A DNA stretch of 64,000 nt from a virus, in the IMG/VR virus record IMGVR_UViG_3300032116_000088, positions 26,668-90,667 of that record. One strand, written 5' to 3'. The translations under genes were made by a program, and so were the position numbers. Numbering within the stretch: the first letter of the stretch is position 1; the number at the start of each line of letters is the position of its first letter. Below are positions 27,723 through 36,933 of the stretch, piece after piece. Below the pieces are notes generated by a model. The model searched no databases. It saw only the letters and a list, made by a program, of their open reading frames with translations, and was not told the DNA's origin.

Positions 27723-28016
27723 ATGAGTGAAGAAATTGTCATCCCATCCACCGAAGAACCCTTTCTTCGAGTTTCGGCTGGGTCAAACCCACAATCCGTT
27801 GCATCGGCAATTGCACATGCTATCTACGAAAATAAAGCTGTAAAGCTTAGAGCCGTAGGCGCAGGTGCTGTTAATCAGGCTGTTAAATCAATCGCTATCG
27901 CCCGTGGTTATGTTGCACCACGAGGTTTAGACCTGACATGCAAGCCTGGATTTACTACTATTGAATCAAGAGATGGCGAAATCTCTGCAATAGTTTTCGC
28001 AATATCAGCAAGTTAA
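27723..28016 (+). CDS. spoVS: SpoVS-family protein
   Basis: ATG 27723 is preferred (AAGGAA upstream) over GTG 27684. The 97-residue protein matches the SpoVS family nearly end to end: LRVSAGSNPQSVASAIAHA, then GAGAVNQAVKSIAIARG, then a beta end with ESRDGEISAIVFAI. SpoVS is a small Alba-like nucleic-acid-binding protein known from spore-forming and some other bacteria. A phage copy beside recombination genes may organise or regulate DNA. Clear family match, unknown role. Confidence 0.85.
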   Translation: MSEEIVIPSTEEPFLRVSAGSNPQSVASAIAHAIYENKAVKLRAVGAGAVNQAVKSIAIARGYVAPRGLDLTCKPGFTTIESRDGEISAIVFAISAS

Positions 28017-28029
28017 TTAAGGAGTTCCA

Positions 28030-28464
28030 ATGGCAAGTTGGAAAGATATGGGACATGGTATGAGACGTCGTACCGGAGCCCCCTCAAGTCATTTAGAATC
28101 GACAGGAAAGAACATGGCACGTAATCACATGACAGCAGATGAACACATGGGAGCTGCAGCTACTGCAGGTAGTCACAGAGTACCTATGGGAATGGATGCC
28201 TACCAAGTAACCGCAACTCCAGCACTTAAAGGCACTTTAATGCCTAAAAAGAATGTTCAAGCTGGTGACCCAACTGGTATGGGTACTAAGCAGAATCGTC
28301 AGAACATTGAAAAGATTGGTGCGAGCTACCGCGTTGCTCCAAAGGCTACCTTTGTTCAACTAGACCCTTCTGCAGGACCAACCATGGCAAGTGCTAGAGT
28401 AGTTCCATCTGTGGCTGGCGTTAATGGTTCATTCCAGGATGCAGAGAACACCGCCTTCCTATAG
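28030..28464 (+). CDS. Hypothetical, possibly virion-associated
   Basis: This 144-residue protein is rich in Gly, Ala, Met and Thr, with little predicted core structure (TGKNMARNHMTADEHMGAAA). A strong GGAG site precedes it. It is the first of a run of eleven tightly packed genes of unknown function (28.0-36.1 kb) with shared composition, likely structural or internal virion proteins. Confidence 0.45.
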   Translation: MASWKDMGHGMRRRTGAPSSHLESTGKNMARNHMTADEHMGAAATAGSHRVPMGMDAYQVTATPALKGTLMPKKNVQAGDPTGMGTKQNRQNIEKIGASYRVAPKATFVQLDPSAGPTMASARVVPSVAGVNGSFQDAENTAFL

Positions 28465-28473
28465 GAGGTAAAA

Positions 28474-28671
28474 ATGGCAAACGGAATAATCCCAGAGTCC
28501 GATAAAGGACGACCTCAAGCTAACTCTCCAGTTAGTGTTGCGCCACATAACGCCCAGTTGAGTGGAAGAAATAGAATGACAAGTAAGAATTTTGTCATAA
28601 ATTCTCGTAATCAATTTAATATTCCTGAATCTTATATGGCAAGTAATGCAGGAAGTGTAAGGCAAGTTTAA
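28474..28671 (+). CDS. Small hypothetical protein
   Basis: This 65-residue Asn/Ser-rich protein has GGAGGT 9 bases before ATG 28474. It ends immediately before the next ATG. Low complexity and no motif; in the same coupled block as its neighbours. Confidence 0.5.
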   Translation: MANGIIPESDKGRPQANSPVSVAPHNAQLSGRNRMTSKNFVINSRNQFNIPESYMASNAGSVRQV

Positions 28672-28947
28672 ATGCAAAGCATGTCAAACCCACATCCAGC
28701 GCACATGGCACTAAGTGCTAGAGTTTTTGCTAGCAGACAAAACCCTTCTGCACGAAGCTACGTTCAAGGCTCAGAAGATTTTAATCCTGTAGGACAAGCT
28801 GCACGTTCAACAGGTAAACTAACTATGGGTTCTAACGTATTCCAGTTTTATAATGCAGATATTGCTGAACAACGTGGTGGTAGACCAAACGCTCTTGGTA
28901 AAGAAACTCTTGGAACAGTCTATGGGGGAAGAGTCGGTGAATTTTAG
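28672..28947 (+). CDS. Small hypothetical protein
   Basis: This 91-residue protein is rich in Ala, Gly, Ser and Asn (PHPAHMALSARVFASRQ). Its start directly abuts the preceding stop and its stop overlaps the next GTG by one base, so translation is coupled. No motif recognised. Confidence 0.5.
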   Translation: MQSMSNPHPAHMALSARVFASRQNPSARSYVQGSEDFNPVGQAARSTGKLTMGSNVFQFYNADIAEQRGGRPNALGKETLGTVYGGRVGEF

Positions 28948-29480
28948 TGGCTGGTGCAGTAAATAACTTTAGCCCACAGCAAAACTGGCAATCAATCGGT
29001 GGCCAAGGATTTTCTGGGTACAACAACCAAAGCGGTTATGGTGGACCGGTTGCACGTGGACAGTTAGATGGTATTCGGATTGGAACTGGCCGTGTTCCAC
29101 ATGCAGAATACCCTGATGGTTATTTAGGAACCATTCGTTCAAGACGAGATGACCGTCTACTTGACTCTATTAAAAACAGGGTTAATCAAAAAGCATATCA
29201 GCGTGGTGTTCACAAGGGTGAACGTATTGAGCCTAGTGCTTACTACTGGAGCATAGATTTTAATGACCAGTCAAGTCTTAAAAGACAAATGAAGGCTAAG
29301 CTAGTTAATATGAATGGCGTAAACATTTATATGGTTCCTAAAGGTGCACCAGAAATGCAGCTTATTCCTGCCCCTCATCTAGTTAACGATGGAAAATCAA
29401 ACCTTCGTTCAGATGGCCCTGGAGAATTTGACGTTAATCGTGCAAATAGAATGAATTATCTAAAGCCGAGGTGGGCATAA
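28947..29480 (+). CDS. Hypothetical protein
   Basis: This 177-residue protein starts at GTG 28947 overlapping the preceding TAG. The N-terminus is Gly/Asn/Gln-rich and the centre has basic stretches (IRSRRDDRLLDSIKNRVNQK). It could be a minor virion protein. Stop and next ATG share a base (TAATG). Confidence 0.5.
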   Translation: MAGAVNNFSPQQNWQSIGGQGFSGYNNQSGYGGPVARGQLDGIRIGTGRVPHAEYPDGYLGTIRSRRDDRLLDSIKNRVNQKAYQRGVHKGERIEPSAYYWSIDFNDQSSLKRQMKAKLVNMNGVNIYMVPKGAPEMQLIPAPHLVNDGKSNLRSDGPGEFDVNRANRMNYLKPRWA

Positions 29481-29830
29481 TGCCGTATACATTTGATGGA
29501 CGTTACGACTATACTAAGCCTTGGACTAAGGCCCCAATGCAACCAAAATGGTCGTATAATGGACCTTGGGCAAGTAATGAAGAAAGACTTACACAACAAG
29601 CTTTGATGGTAATGACAGTTCCAGGAGTACAAATTCAACAAATGGTAAAAGCCCCATTGCCTCAAATACAGTTATTTCCGGCTAGGTACGGCTATGGTGA
29701 CCGTCAACAGCCAGGAATTGATGATGTTGTTAGTATTAATAGAAATTATGTTGAACCTAGAATTTCTTGGTATTCCGGTGGAGTAGCGGGCTCTTTGGGT
29801 GCAAGCAGAAATAGTTTGGAGAGTAACTAA
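29480..29830 (+). CDS. Hypothetical protein
   Basis: ATG 29480 is chosen because it overlaps the preceding stop as TAATG and follows a GAGGTGG site; an in-frame GTG three codons upstream is possible. The 116-residue product is Pro/Gln/Tyr-rich with beta-like segments. Coupled to the following large gene. Unknown. Confidence 0.5.
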   Translation: MPYTFDGRYDYTKPWTKAPMQPKWSYNGPWASNEERLTQQALMVMTVPGVQIQQMVKAPLPQIQLFPARYGYGDRQQPGIDDVVSINRNYVEPRISWYSGGVAGSLGASRNSLESN

Positions 29831-31728
29831 TGGGTATGAAAGAATTTGGTGAAGGCCACAAAGGAGCCGGAGGCGCACCAGTACCACCAGCCGAACCTAC
29901 TGTTGTTGCATCCGAAGGAACTACAGGCGCATTAACTCCAGAAGAAATGAAAAGCCGCCTATCCGCTCAAGCATCGACCCCAACTAGAACCCCCTATATT
30001 CCTGGGCAAAAAGTTGAACAAGATGTTGTACTTGATAAGCCAGCTGAACGTCCAAGCATAACTGAAAAAGGAACAGGAAAAGTTCTAAACGTTCGTTACC
30101 CTGAAGACTTTGAAGCATCTACTGCAGGACAAAACGCCAAAAACCTCTGGAAACTTAAAGGAAATGCCGTTATTGGAGAAACTCACGATTTAAATGGAAA
30201 TCCTATAGCAGATACATTTGTTCAAAAGATGAGTGCTCCAGTAACTGTAGGGGCATCCTCAGAGAAACCATCAAGAAAATCTAGAGAAGCAACAGTTCTT
30301 TCTAATAGACCAGCACCACAAAGTGAGTACGAAGCTCAACTAATTGCTAGAAGAACAGCTGCTGGGTCTACAAGACCATCAAGAACTCAAGCAAGTATAT
30401 ATAAGTCTGCCAGCGAAAACCTTAGACTACTAGAGGACCACTGGAATAAAGTACACACATTGCTTGGTGGAAATGATGAGACTGGTGAAAAAGACTTAGA
30501 TATTAATCACCCAGTGTTTGCTGCCCACGTCAGAATTGGTGGAAATCTAGCTGCAGCAAGAATGTCATTAATAAATTCTAAAAATGCAGCACTACAAAAT
30601 AACACCGAAGAAGCAATTAGGCATTTAACAGATGCTACCCATATGATTCACGCTGCTAATAGTGCGGATGGCGGAATGCACTCTTCAGAGTATTACACCA
30701 GTGCAGGAAGTTTGCCTCCAGTAGGAACAGCAGGAACAGATAAAGACCGTGCACATATGGTTGTAGAGTACCCTACAGCAAAAACCGCAGGGGCATTGAT
30801 ACCTTCAGTAAAACTTGGTAGATACGGTAGTGTGGAAAACACTCAAGCTAATTTTGAAAAAGTAGAGAATCTTAGAAGAAAACTAAGAGCCAACGACCCT
30901 TCTGTATCTGGAGTAAACAGGCAACTATTTAACAGAGTTTATAGAATGCTTAAAAAAGGAACCGCTGTCGGTGGTGCTGAATTTAGTAGAGAACTTGGAA
31001 CAGGAACAAATGTTGCTGGACAAGATGCCATTAATCCAGCCGCATTAAAGACAGAAGGTGTTGTAAACATAAGCGAAGCCAACAAGGGCGGAGCTAGAGG
31101 AGACATCTCTAAAGGTGAACCTCAGCAGTTTGTATATGTACACCCAGACGCTATGCCAGGTAATGCTGTAGCATTCTTTAATAAAGAAACTGGAAAAACT
31201 TCCTTCCATGTTGATGGTGGTCCTCCAATAAAGAGACCAAGTACTCCTCCAATTGCAGTTCCTTATGGACAACACTTATTTAAAAAGGTAGTTGACAGAG
31301 AAGGAATGGAAATTCCTCATCTAAAAGATGATGGAACTCCATTAAGTTTTGAAGAACTTAAGGATGCAGGAGCTCTTACACAAACAGTAACTCCAGTAGC
31401 AGCAGCTCCATCTGCTGCTCAAGCCCCTAAGCCAAAAGCAGAAGCTAAACCAGAGCCACGTTCATGGGATGTTCTTACTAAAGAGCAAAGAGAGGCTGCG
31501 GCTCAAAAAGCGGCTGACCGTAAAGCAGAAACTGACAAGCAGCTATCTGATATTGATGCCCAGATATCCCAACTTCCATCCGTATTAAATAAAGCCTATG
31601 AATGGAAACTATCCCAAAAGAAAACAAGGACAAAGGGACCTAGAAAAACTGGACGTAAAAACATGACAGATGCAGAGCTTATTGCAGAAGCCTTGACTCA
31701 AGGCGTTACAAGGTCTGAAGGAAAGTAA
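29830..31728 (+). CDS. Large low-complexity protein with helical HL-DA-H module (A)
   Basis: This 632-residue protein is mostly Pro/Thr/Ala/Lys-rich and probably disordered. A helical region at residues about 195-290 has HVRIGGNLAAARMS...AIRHLTDATHMIHAAN. A beta-like region lies at residues 425-510 (FVYVHPDAMPGNAVAFF). The C-terminus (540-632) is basic and Ala/Lys-rich. The helical module recurs in the neighbours at 31.7 and 33.7 kb. Possibly an internal virion or ejection protein; no annotated family recognised. Confidence 0.55.
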   Translation: MGMKEFGEGHKGAGGAPVPPAEPTVVASEGTTGALTPEEMKSRLSAQASTPTRTPYIPGQKVEQDVVLDKPAERPSITEKGTGKVLNVRYPEDFEASTAGQNAKNLWKLKGNAVIGETHDLNGNPIADTFVQKMSAPVTVGASSEKPSRKSREATVLSNRPAPQSEYEAQLIARRTAAGSTRPSRTQASIYKSASENLRLLEDHWNKVHTLLGGNDETGEKDLDINHPVFAAHVRIGGNLAAARMSLINSKNAALQNNTEEAIRHLTDATHMIHAANSADGGMHSSEYYTSAGSLPPVGTAGTDKDRAHMVVEYPTAKTAGALIPSVKLGRYGSVENTQANFEKVENLRRKLRANDPSVSGVNRQLFNRVYRMLKKGTAVGGAEFSRELGTGTNVAGQDAINPAALKTEGVVNISEANKGGARGDISKGEPQQFVYVHPDAMPGNAVAFFNKETGKTSFHVDGGPPIKRPSTPPIAVPYGQHLFKKVVDREGMEIPHLKDDGTPLSFEELKDAGALTQTVTPVAAAPSAAQAPKPKAEAKPEPRSWDVLTKEQREAAAQKAADRKAETDKQLSDIDAQISQLPSVLNKAYEWKLSQKKTRTKGPRKTGRKNMTDAELIAEALTQGVTRSEGK

Positions 31729-31730
31729 TT

Positions 31731-33524
31731 ATGGCAAAATTAACAAAAGCAGAACAAGAGTTTTTGGCAAAGAAAAAAGCCGCTAGTCAAGAAAAGTCTA
31801 CAGCTAAAGCGACTAAGAAAAAACAAGACAAAGCAGCTGTAACTAAAGAGCAACTTCTAGAGCAGATTAAGCAAGCGGGAGAAAGAAAAGCTAGCAAAGA
31901 TGCTGAAACAAGAAATATTCTTGAAAATGGAGATGTTTCTGCTAACGAACTTGGTGGAGATACTTTAGGGTTTGGAAATCCTAGTAGCCAGTTAAGTAGT
32001 AATTATAACTATCACAAAGCATTTTTAGCTCTACATAATGACTTAAGCTTTAGAGTTCAAGGAATTCAAGATGATTTAAGAGATTCTGCAACTAAAAAAG
32101 CAAAGGAAGCAGCAGCTAAGCAGTCAGAAGAGCTTGGAAGAAAAGTTGATGTAGATAATTTGGTAAACGAAAAAGGAGAAAGAATTTCCTTTATTGATAC
32201 TAGAGTTCAAAAAAATATTGACCCAATTAACTATCACCTATCTGCCGCTTATAAAAAGTATTCTGATTCTGTAGAGGCGCACAAAGCAGGAAAAGCGTTA
32301 TCTTCAGTTCAGCATTTAACTGATGCTTCTGACCATTTAGCTGCAGCTATAAACCTTTTTAAAAACAATTTCAGTACTCAAAAATATGGAAAAATAGCTA
32401 AATTTAAAGGTGATAAAACCTTTAATATTAACAATGACAGTGACAATTTGTTGAACAATATTGTTAATGGGTATACGGACCACGCTTTTGAGAGGGCAAC
32501 AGCTTCTGGAGATTTAAAGCCATCGGTGGCAGAAAAAGCTCGTACTATATTAAGTCAATCAGAAGGTTCAGGTCAAATTAGGCAATATGGTCAAATCACT
32601 GCACCTCAAGAAAAGCTTGCTGTACCCCAGTATGCTGTAACTCAAACAAGAGAAGAAAAAGCAGAAGCAGCAAAGCAAGCTGAAGAAAAAAGACAAAAAA
32701 GACTTTCTTCAATACGTATGACTAAAGCTCAACTAGGACAAATCAACATAGTAAAACCAGCAACTGATACAAGTGGTGTTGAAGGGTTTATTGGAACTTC
32801 CGGATACGATTCCGAAGAATACCAAAAAAACTTTAATCTTCGTTGGAAGAGCGAGCAAATTATGCCAGCATTTCAAAAGGATGAAGAAAGAACTGCAAAT
32901 TCAGCTGCAGAAGTTGGTAAGCAGTATGAGCCAAAAACTTTTGTTGGGTCTCTAGCACATCAAAATCCAGATGAATGGCACAAATTAAAGCAAGTAAAAG
33001 ACCACTGGGTTTCTAAGGGAAATCGTCCAGAAGATTTTGAAGGAAGCTCTGGACATATTGACCCAGATTCCTATATAAAAGAAAATAAATTGGATGTATC
33101 CGAGATTACACCGTCTATGGATACTATTAAAAAGTGGGCAAGACTTACGACCTCTATAGATTCCTCTGGAAAAGTAGTAAACATGGAAGGGTTTGTTCCT
33201 ACTGCCGCAGAAACAGCAAGAGCAAATACTCAAGAAAAGTTGGCTAAACCAGGAGAGTGGGTTGGAGTTCCTGAAGATATTAATAGACGGCAAGCTGCAA
33301 GGGCTTCAAGAGGCGTTGTTGAGATAAAGGCCTCACGGTCATCCGAATTTTTAAAAACAGCTGACTCATCAAAATTGGGTTCTGATATGGAGCAAGAACC
33401 TGAAGCTACTGCGTCAGATGTTTTAAAAACCGAACAGGAAAAAATTATAAATAAACCAGTTACTGATACAGGAGTAGTTACAGGTGGGTTAAACTCACAC
33501 TTTGATACAGGAAGAGGTGTCTAA
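31731..33524 (+). CDS. Large Lys/Ala-rich protein with helical HL-DA-H module (B)
   Basis: This 597-residue protein begins with a basic Lys/Ala-rich coiled coil (1-65). Its central module (about 95-215) reads NYHKAFLALHNDLSFRVQGI...VQHLTDASDHLAAAINLFK, clearly like that of the preceding gene. A Lys/Glu/Ala-rich coiled coil follows near residue 305. It ends exactly at the start of a zinc-ribbon gene. Likely a paralogue of its neighbours; role unknown. Confidence 0.55.
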   Translation: MAKLTKAEQEFLAKKKAASQEKSTAKATKKKQDKAAVTKEQLLEQIKQAGERKASKDAETRNILENGDVSANELGGDTLGFGNPSSQLSSNYNYHKAFLALHNDLSFRVQGIQDDLRDSATKKAKEAAAKQSEELGRKVDVDNLVNEKGERISFIDTRVQKNIDPINYHLSAAYKKYSDSVEAHKAGKALSSVQHLTDASDHLAAAINLFKNNFSTQKYGKIAKFKGDKTFNINNDSDNLLNNIVNGYTDHAFERATASGDLKPSVAEKARTILSQSEGSGQIRQYGQITAPQEKLAVPQYAVTQTREEKAEAAKQAEEKRQKRLSSIRMTKAQLGQINIVKPATDTSGVEGFIGTSGYDSEEYQKNFNLRWKSEQIMPAFQKDEERTANSAAEVGKQYEPKTFVGSLAHQNPDEWHKLKQVKDHWVSKGNRPEDFEGSSGHIDPDSYIKENKLDVSEITPSMDTIKKWARLTTSIDSSGKVVNMEGFVPTAAETARANTQEKLAKPGEWVGVPEDINRRQAARASRGVVEIKASRSSEFLKTADSSKLGSDMEQEPEATASDVLKTEQEKIINKPVTDTGVVTGGLNSHFDTGRGV

Positions 33525-33727
33525 TGGATGACGGAGACGGCTCATTAACCCTTGAACTTCAAGCATTTCAAGTAGCTAAAAATTCAATTAATTACAGAGG
33601 CTCAGCCCCTTGTCCACAATGTGGTATTGTAATGAACCCAGTTCAATACATGTATGATGCTTTAGGAACTTGTCCTGATTGTAGCGAAAAACGACGTCAG
33701 GACCGTATCAGAAGAAAAATGGTTTAA
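33524..33727 (+). CDS. Small zinc-ribbon protein
   Basis: This 67-residue protein has two CxxC knuckles (CPQCGIV and CPDCSEK) about 20 residues apart and a basic tail RRQDRIRRKM. It shares one base with the preceding and following genes. It may bind nucleic acid or support folding of the neighbours. Confidence 0.6.
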   Translation: MDDGDGSLTLELQAFQVAKNSINYRGSAPCPQCGIVMNPVQYMYDALGTCPDCSEKRRQDRIRRKMV

Positions 33728-34113
33728 TGACACACCCAGCATTTAATCAGGCACATAATCTACTATGGCACATGGTGGATTACGCCAATATACACGGTCG
33801 TAATTTAGGTTTTGATAATGTTGATAAAATTACTGGACATTTAAGAAACGCCATGAATGCCTTACAGTCAGCGGATACGCAGCATAAGACCCAACCTTTT
33901 AGCACATCTGCTATGCTAGAACTAAAGGATGCAGGCCACCATTTAAACCAAGCTGCTAAAGCATTTGATATTAGGGATGAAATGGGTCAAAGGGTAGACT
34001 ATCCTTTAAGTACAGATATTTTGCAAGCCCAAATGGGTGAGCAGCAAAAAGAGTTCGTAGATAACTATGCGAACGATATGAATGAAGGAAGAAAAAATGG
34101 CCGTAAATACTAG
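33727..34113 (+). CDS. Small stand-alone HL-DA-H helical protein (C)
   Basis: This 128-residue protein consists almost only of the helical module shared with the two large proteins before it: NQAHNLLWHMVDYAN, ITGHLRNAMNALQ, ELKDAGHHLNQAAKAF. This suggests gene duplication and that the module is an independent fold. TAATG coupling upstream. Confidence 0.55.
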   Translation: MTHPAFNQAHNLLWHMVDYANIHGRNLGFDNVDKITGHLRNAMNALQSADTQHKTQPFSTSAMLELKDAGHHLNQAAKAFDIRDEMGQRVDYPLSTDILQAQMGEQQKEFVDNYANDMNEGRKNGRKY

Positions 34114-34309
34114 CCGTTCAATGAACGAAAGTTTAGACGCAGGCGCAACTGATGGTAAGTACCGTAAAGTTCGCCCAAACACCGAGGTTCTAGACCACGA
34201 TGGTCATGAAAAAACCTTAGATAACCGTCAGCTACTACACCCATTTGCTGGATATGGATTTGTTACGTCAGAAGCACCAGATTCGTCTAAAGTAAACCCA
34301 GGCAAATAA
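34097..34309 (+). CDS. Small hypothetical protein
   Basis: ATG 34097 (MAVNTSRSMN) is preferred over 34082 because GGAAG lies 6-10 bases upstream. The 70-residue protein is polar with no motif. It overlaps the preceding gene end by 17 bases. Confidence 0.5.
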   Translation: MAVNTSRSMNESLDAGATDGKYRKVRPNTEVLDHDGHEKTLDNRQLLHPFAGYGFVTSEAPDSSKVNPGK

Positions 34310-34327
34310 TTTTAAGAGAGTAATATA

Positions 34328-36115
34328 ATGGCTAAACCTCCTAGCGGTTCAGGTTCTCCTAGAAAAAGAGCACCTAGAACCGGAACTAAAAACCAACCTC
34401 TTGCAGTACCGGAAACATTAACAACCCCAATTGAAGCTAGTAGTCCGGAAAATGCTGAAAAACTTAAAGCCGCCCTTGCTGCGAGTCAACAGGGCGATGT
34501 TTTAGTTCCAAAAACTAGAGAATCAGAAACCGAGTTTAGAGCCTCAAGACCTGTCACAGATTACGTTAAAAGTGATTTAGAAAGACAACTTTCTTTTGAA
34601 AACAGTATAAAAGAAGATGTTCCGGTCAATCCAGTAAAGGCTCAAAGAAGCAGAGATAGAGCTAGTGTAACCAGAGCATTTGGACCAACTTCTGTAGCTA
34701 GGTCAACTGCTATTAACTATAATTATCCTCAAATTGCAAGTAGAATTTCTGTTGAACAAGTTCCACAGGACGCAACAATAAGGGGAATGGACGACTCTGT
34801 AACTCCAGACCCAGATGCTGGAAAAATATTTGTTAAAAGAGGTGAACCAGTATTTTCAGAAACCCCTACATCAGTAAGCCCTGGACAACCTGTTACTAGC
34901 CCACTATTTACTTCTAGACAAGAAGCAAATAGAAGACAGTTAAATAAACAGCAAAGATTAGCTCAACAAGCTAGCTACGGTCCTGAATATATGGACTCTT
35001 TGAAAGAAGCATATAAGTTTCATTTTCCTGGGAGTAAACTTCCTATGGATGAGCACGGCCTTTTTGACCATAACTTCGCGCACACAGCAATAGACTCAAA
35101 AATAAAAGCAGATGAACAAAAAGTTCAAGAAGAAAAAGAAAAAAATGCCCCTAGAAGGGTTGAACCAAAAGTTTCTTCTGGTATTGATTTAACAGTTAGT
35201 CCATCACCATCGATTCCTAACCAGATGATGTGGAGAGATGTCTTTAGACCTCTTGAAGGTGTTAAAACTGCCATGCCACATAGCCACAAAGTAGAATTAA
35301 AAAGTGATGGAAGTGCAGTTGTAACTCCTGTTTCAACTTCTCCAGGCTTGCCTGCCCCTGTTGAAATGCCTCAAAATGCAACAACAATTCCTGCAAATAA
35401 ACCAATAACTGCAGAGCATTATGAAGACACAGGAAAAGAACACGTTGTAAATGGTCAGCGTGTATTTGCATACAATAAAATTATTACACCTTATTCAAGA
35501 ACTAACAATAACGGCGTAGGTGGTCTATTAAGGGGCGCTCCACAGGTAGCACCAGGAACATTTTATCGTCACCCAGACACTGGAGAAATTGTTCAAACAT
35601 TTGAGCAGCCTCAAGAACAGAAACAATCAGCAGTGGAAATGCATCACGCCGCATTATTTGTTAAATATGCACCTTCTTCCTCCTACGGTAATAAAGAAGA
35701 TAGATATAGACAAACAGGAAGCACAAGCCGTAATTGGACAAGAGACGCACTACAAAAAGCAATTAAATCAGTTCGTAATGGTGATGTTGCAGGAACTATG
35801 CGGGATTTAGAGCAAAATCCAGATTATATTCACGATTTATTTAAAGAACATTTTCAAGTATTACCTGCAAAGCGTGCAGCATATCGCGAATATCTTGCAA
35901 AGCAAAAAGAGGATGAGACCAGTGTTCCAGAAAAACTTCCAGAAATTAATCAGGCAGATTTAGAAGCGCAAAAAAGAGAAATTAAAAATGCAGCACAAAT
36001 AGCAAGTTCATTTGGCCGTTTTGCTTCTCCAGATAGCGGAACGTTGTCTGGTCTAGGAAATGCCGCCAGAGCACAACGAGCAAAGAATAGAAGCGAAAGA
36101 TTAAAAGGATTTTAG
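34328..36115 (+). CDS. Large low-complexity protein (D)
   Basis: This 595-residue protein has Pro/Ser/Thr/Lys-rich disordered regions (1-220), a basic coiled segment at about 255-285 (KIKADEQKVQEEKEK), a His-rich segment near 320 and a helical part at 440-540 (RNWTRDALQKAIKSVRNGD...MRDLEQN). Composition and placement match the two large proteins at 29.8 and 31.7 kb. It is the last gene of the block; a promoter-like sequence follows. Confidence 0.5.
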   Translation: MAKPPSGSGSPRKRAPRTGTKNQPLAVPETLTTPIEASSPENAEKLKAALAASQQGDVLVPKTRESETEFRASRPVTDYVKSDLERQLSFENSIKEDVPVNPVKAQRSRDRASVTRAFGPTSVARSTAINYNYPQIASRISVEQVPQDATIRGMDDSVTPDPDAGKIFVKRGEPVFSETPTSVSPGQPVTSPLFTSRQEANRRQLNKQQRLAQQASYGPEYMDSLKEAYKFHFPGSKLPMDEHGLFDHNFAHTAIDSKIKADEQKVQEEKEKNAPRRVEPKVSSGIDLTVSPSPSIPNQMMWRDVFRPLEGVKTAMPHSHKVELKSDGSAVVTPVSTSPGLPAPVEMPQNATTIPANKPITAEHYEDTGKEHVVNGQRVFAYNKIITPYSRTNNNGVGGLLRGAPQVAPGTFYRHPDTGEIVQTFEQPQEQKQSAVEMHHAALFVKYAPSSSYGNKEDRYRQTGSTSRNWTRDALQKAIKSVRNGDVAGTMRDLEQNPDYIHDLFKEHFQVLPAKRAAYREYLAKQKEDETSVPEKLPEINQADLEAQKREIKNAAQIASSFGRFASPDSGTLSGLGNAARAQRAKNRSERLKGF

Positions 36116-36124
36116 TCCTTTTAC

Positions 36125-36155
36125 TTGCATTTATTACTAAATATAGTAGTATATA
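36125..36155 (+). promoter_or_regulatory. Putative sigma70-type promoter
   Basis: A 66-base gap separates the gene ending at 36115 from the one starting at 36181. It holds TTGCAT (36125-36130) and TAGTAT/TATATA (36147-36155) with 16- to 19-base spacing. It probably starts a new transcript for the 36.2-42.5 kb genes. GGAG lies before ATG 36181. Confidence 0.45.
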
Positions 36156-36180
36156 AGTATCACTAATAAGGAGTATAAAC

Positions 36181-36378
36181 ATGGAAACCAATGCCGCTCA
36201 AAATGCCTTAAATAAACTAAAAGAAGCTGCCCCAGAATACGCTGAGCGTTGGGAAGTCAATCCTAAATATGATGTTCCACATCTAGGCCCGTATATCTAC
36301 GTTGATGATAATACCGGCCATATAACTAGCCAACAAATGGGATTAAAGTATTACGGTAAGGAAAACAATGACGGATAA
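36181..36378 (+). CDS. Small hypothetical protein
   Basis: This 65-residue protein has a helical N-terminus (AQNALNKLKEAAPEYAERW) and a beta-like end (GPYIYVDDNTGHIT). First gene after a promoter-like sequence; overlaps the next gene by 11 bases. No family recognised. Confidence 0.5.
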   Translation: METNAAQNALNKLKEAAPEYAERWEVNPKYDVPHLGPYIYVDDNTGHITSQQMGLKYYGKENNDG

Positions 36379-36925
36379 ACCAATAATTGGTTCAAAGCCA
36401 ATAGATGGACCAGTAATTCGCCTACTTCGTTGTATGGTGTGTGAAACCTGGGAAGAACTACCAGACTACGAGGGTCCATCTAATTTTGATTATTTATTAG
36501 AGATTTCTCTAGAAAAACATAAGTTTCCATCGGGAGACCCTCACGTAGGAAAACTGTTTAAAGTACCAGTAAAGTCGTGGGCTAATCCAGAGCAAAAGCA
36601 GGCAATTCTAAAGCAATTGGCTACGGGTGGTTCTAAAGGTTTAGATGAACTAGACCCTAATAAAAAGTTTTATGAAACAAAAATGACATTCGCTGAGGAT
36701 GCCATGAATTGTTGGGTTGCACATAATAAAGTTACAACAAACTGTGAAGATTATGAATCGCCTAAAAAGCGTTTGTTACCTGATACAGCAGTTGAACGTA
36801 AAGAGCTGGGATTACCAAAGCCAGAACATTTGGAAGGGCCCCAGGTCTACACTTGCCATTTCTGTCCCTACCATGGTAAAGTGTTAGAACGTAAACGCCA
36901 ATTTCTTGGCCTATATAACAAATAA
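36368..36925 (+). CDS. Hypothetical zinc-binding protein
   Basis: This 185-residue protein has CxxC pairs near both ends: CMVC near residue 22 and CHFC near residue 165, the latter followed by PYHGKVLERKRQF. Two further Cys/His positions lie near residues 117-130. Together they could form zinc sites. Unknown function. Confidence 0.5.
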   Translation: MTDKPIIGSKPIDGPVIRLLRCMVCETWEELPDYEGPSNFDYLLEISLEKHKFPSGDPHVGKLFKVPVKSWANPEQKQAILKQLATGGSKGLDELDPNKKFYETKMTFAEDAMNCWVAHNKVTTNCEDYESPKKRLLPDTAVERKELGLPKPEHLEGPQVYTCHFCPYHGKVLERKRQFLGLYNK

Positions 36926-36933
36926 GGAATAAC

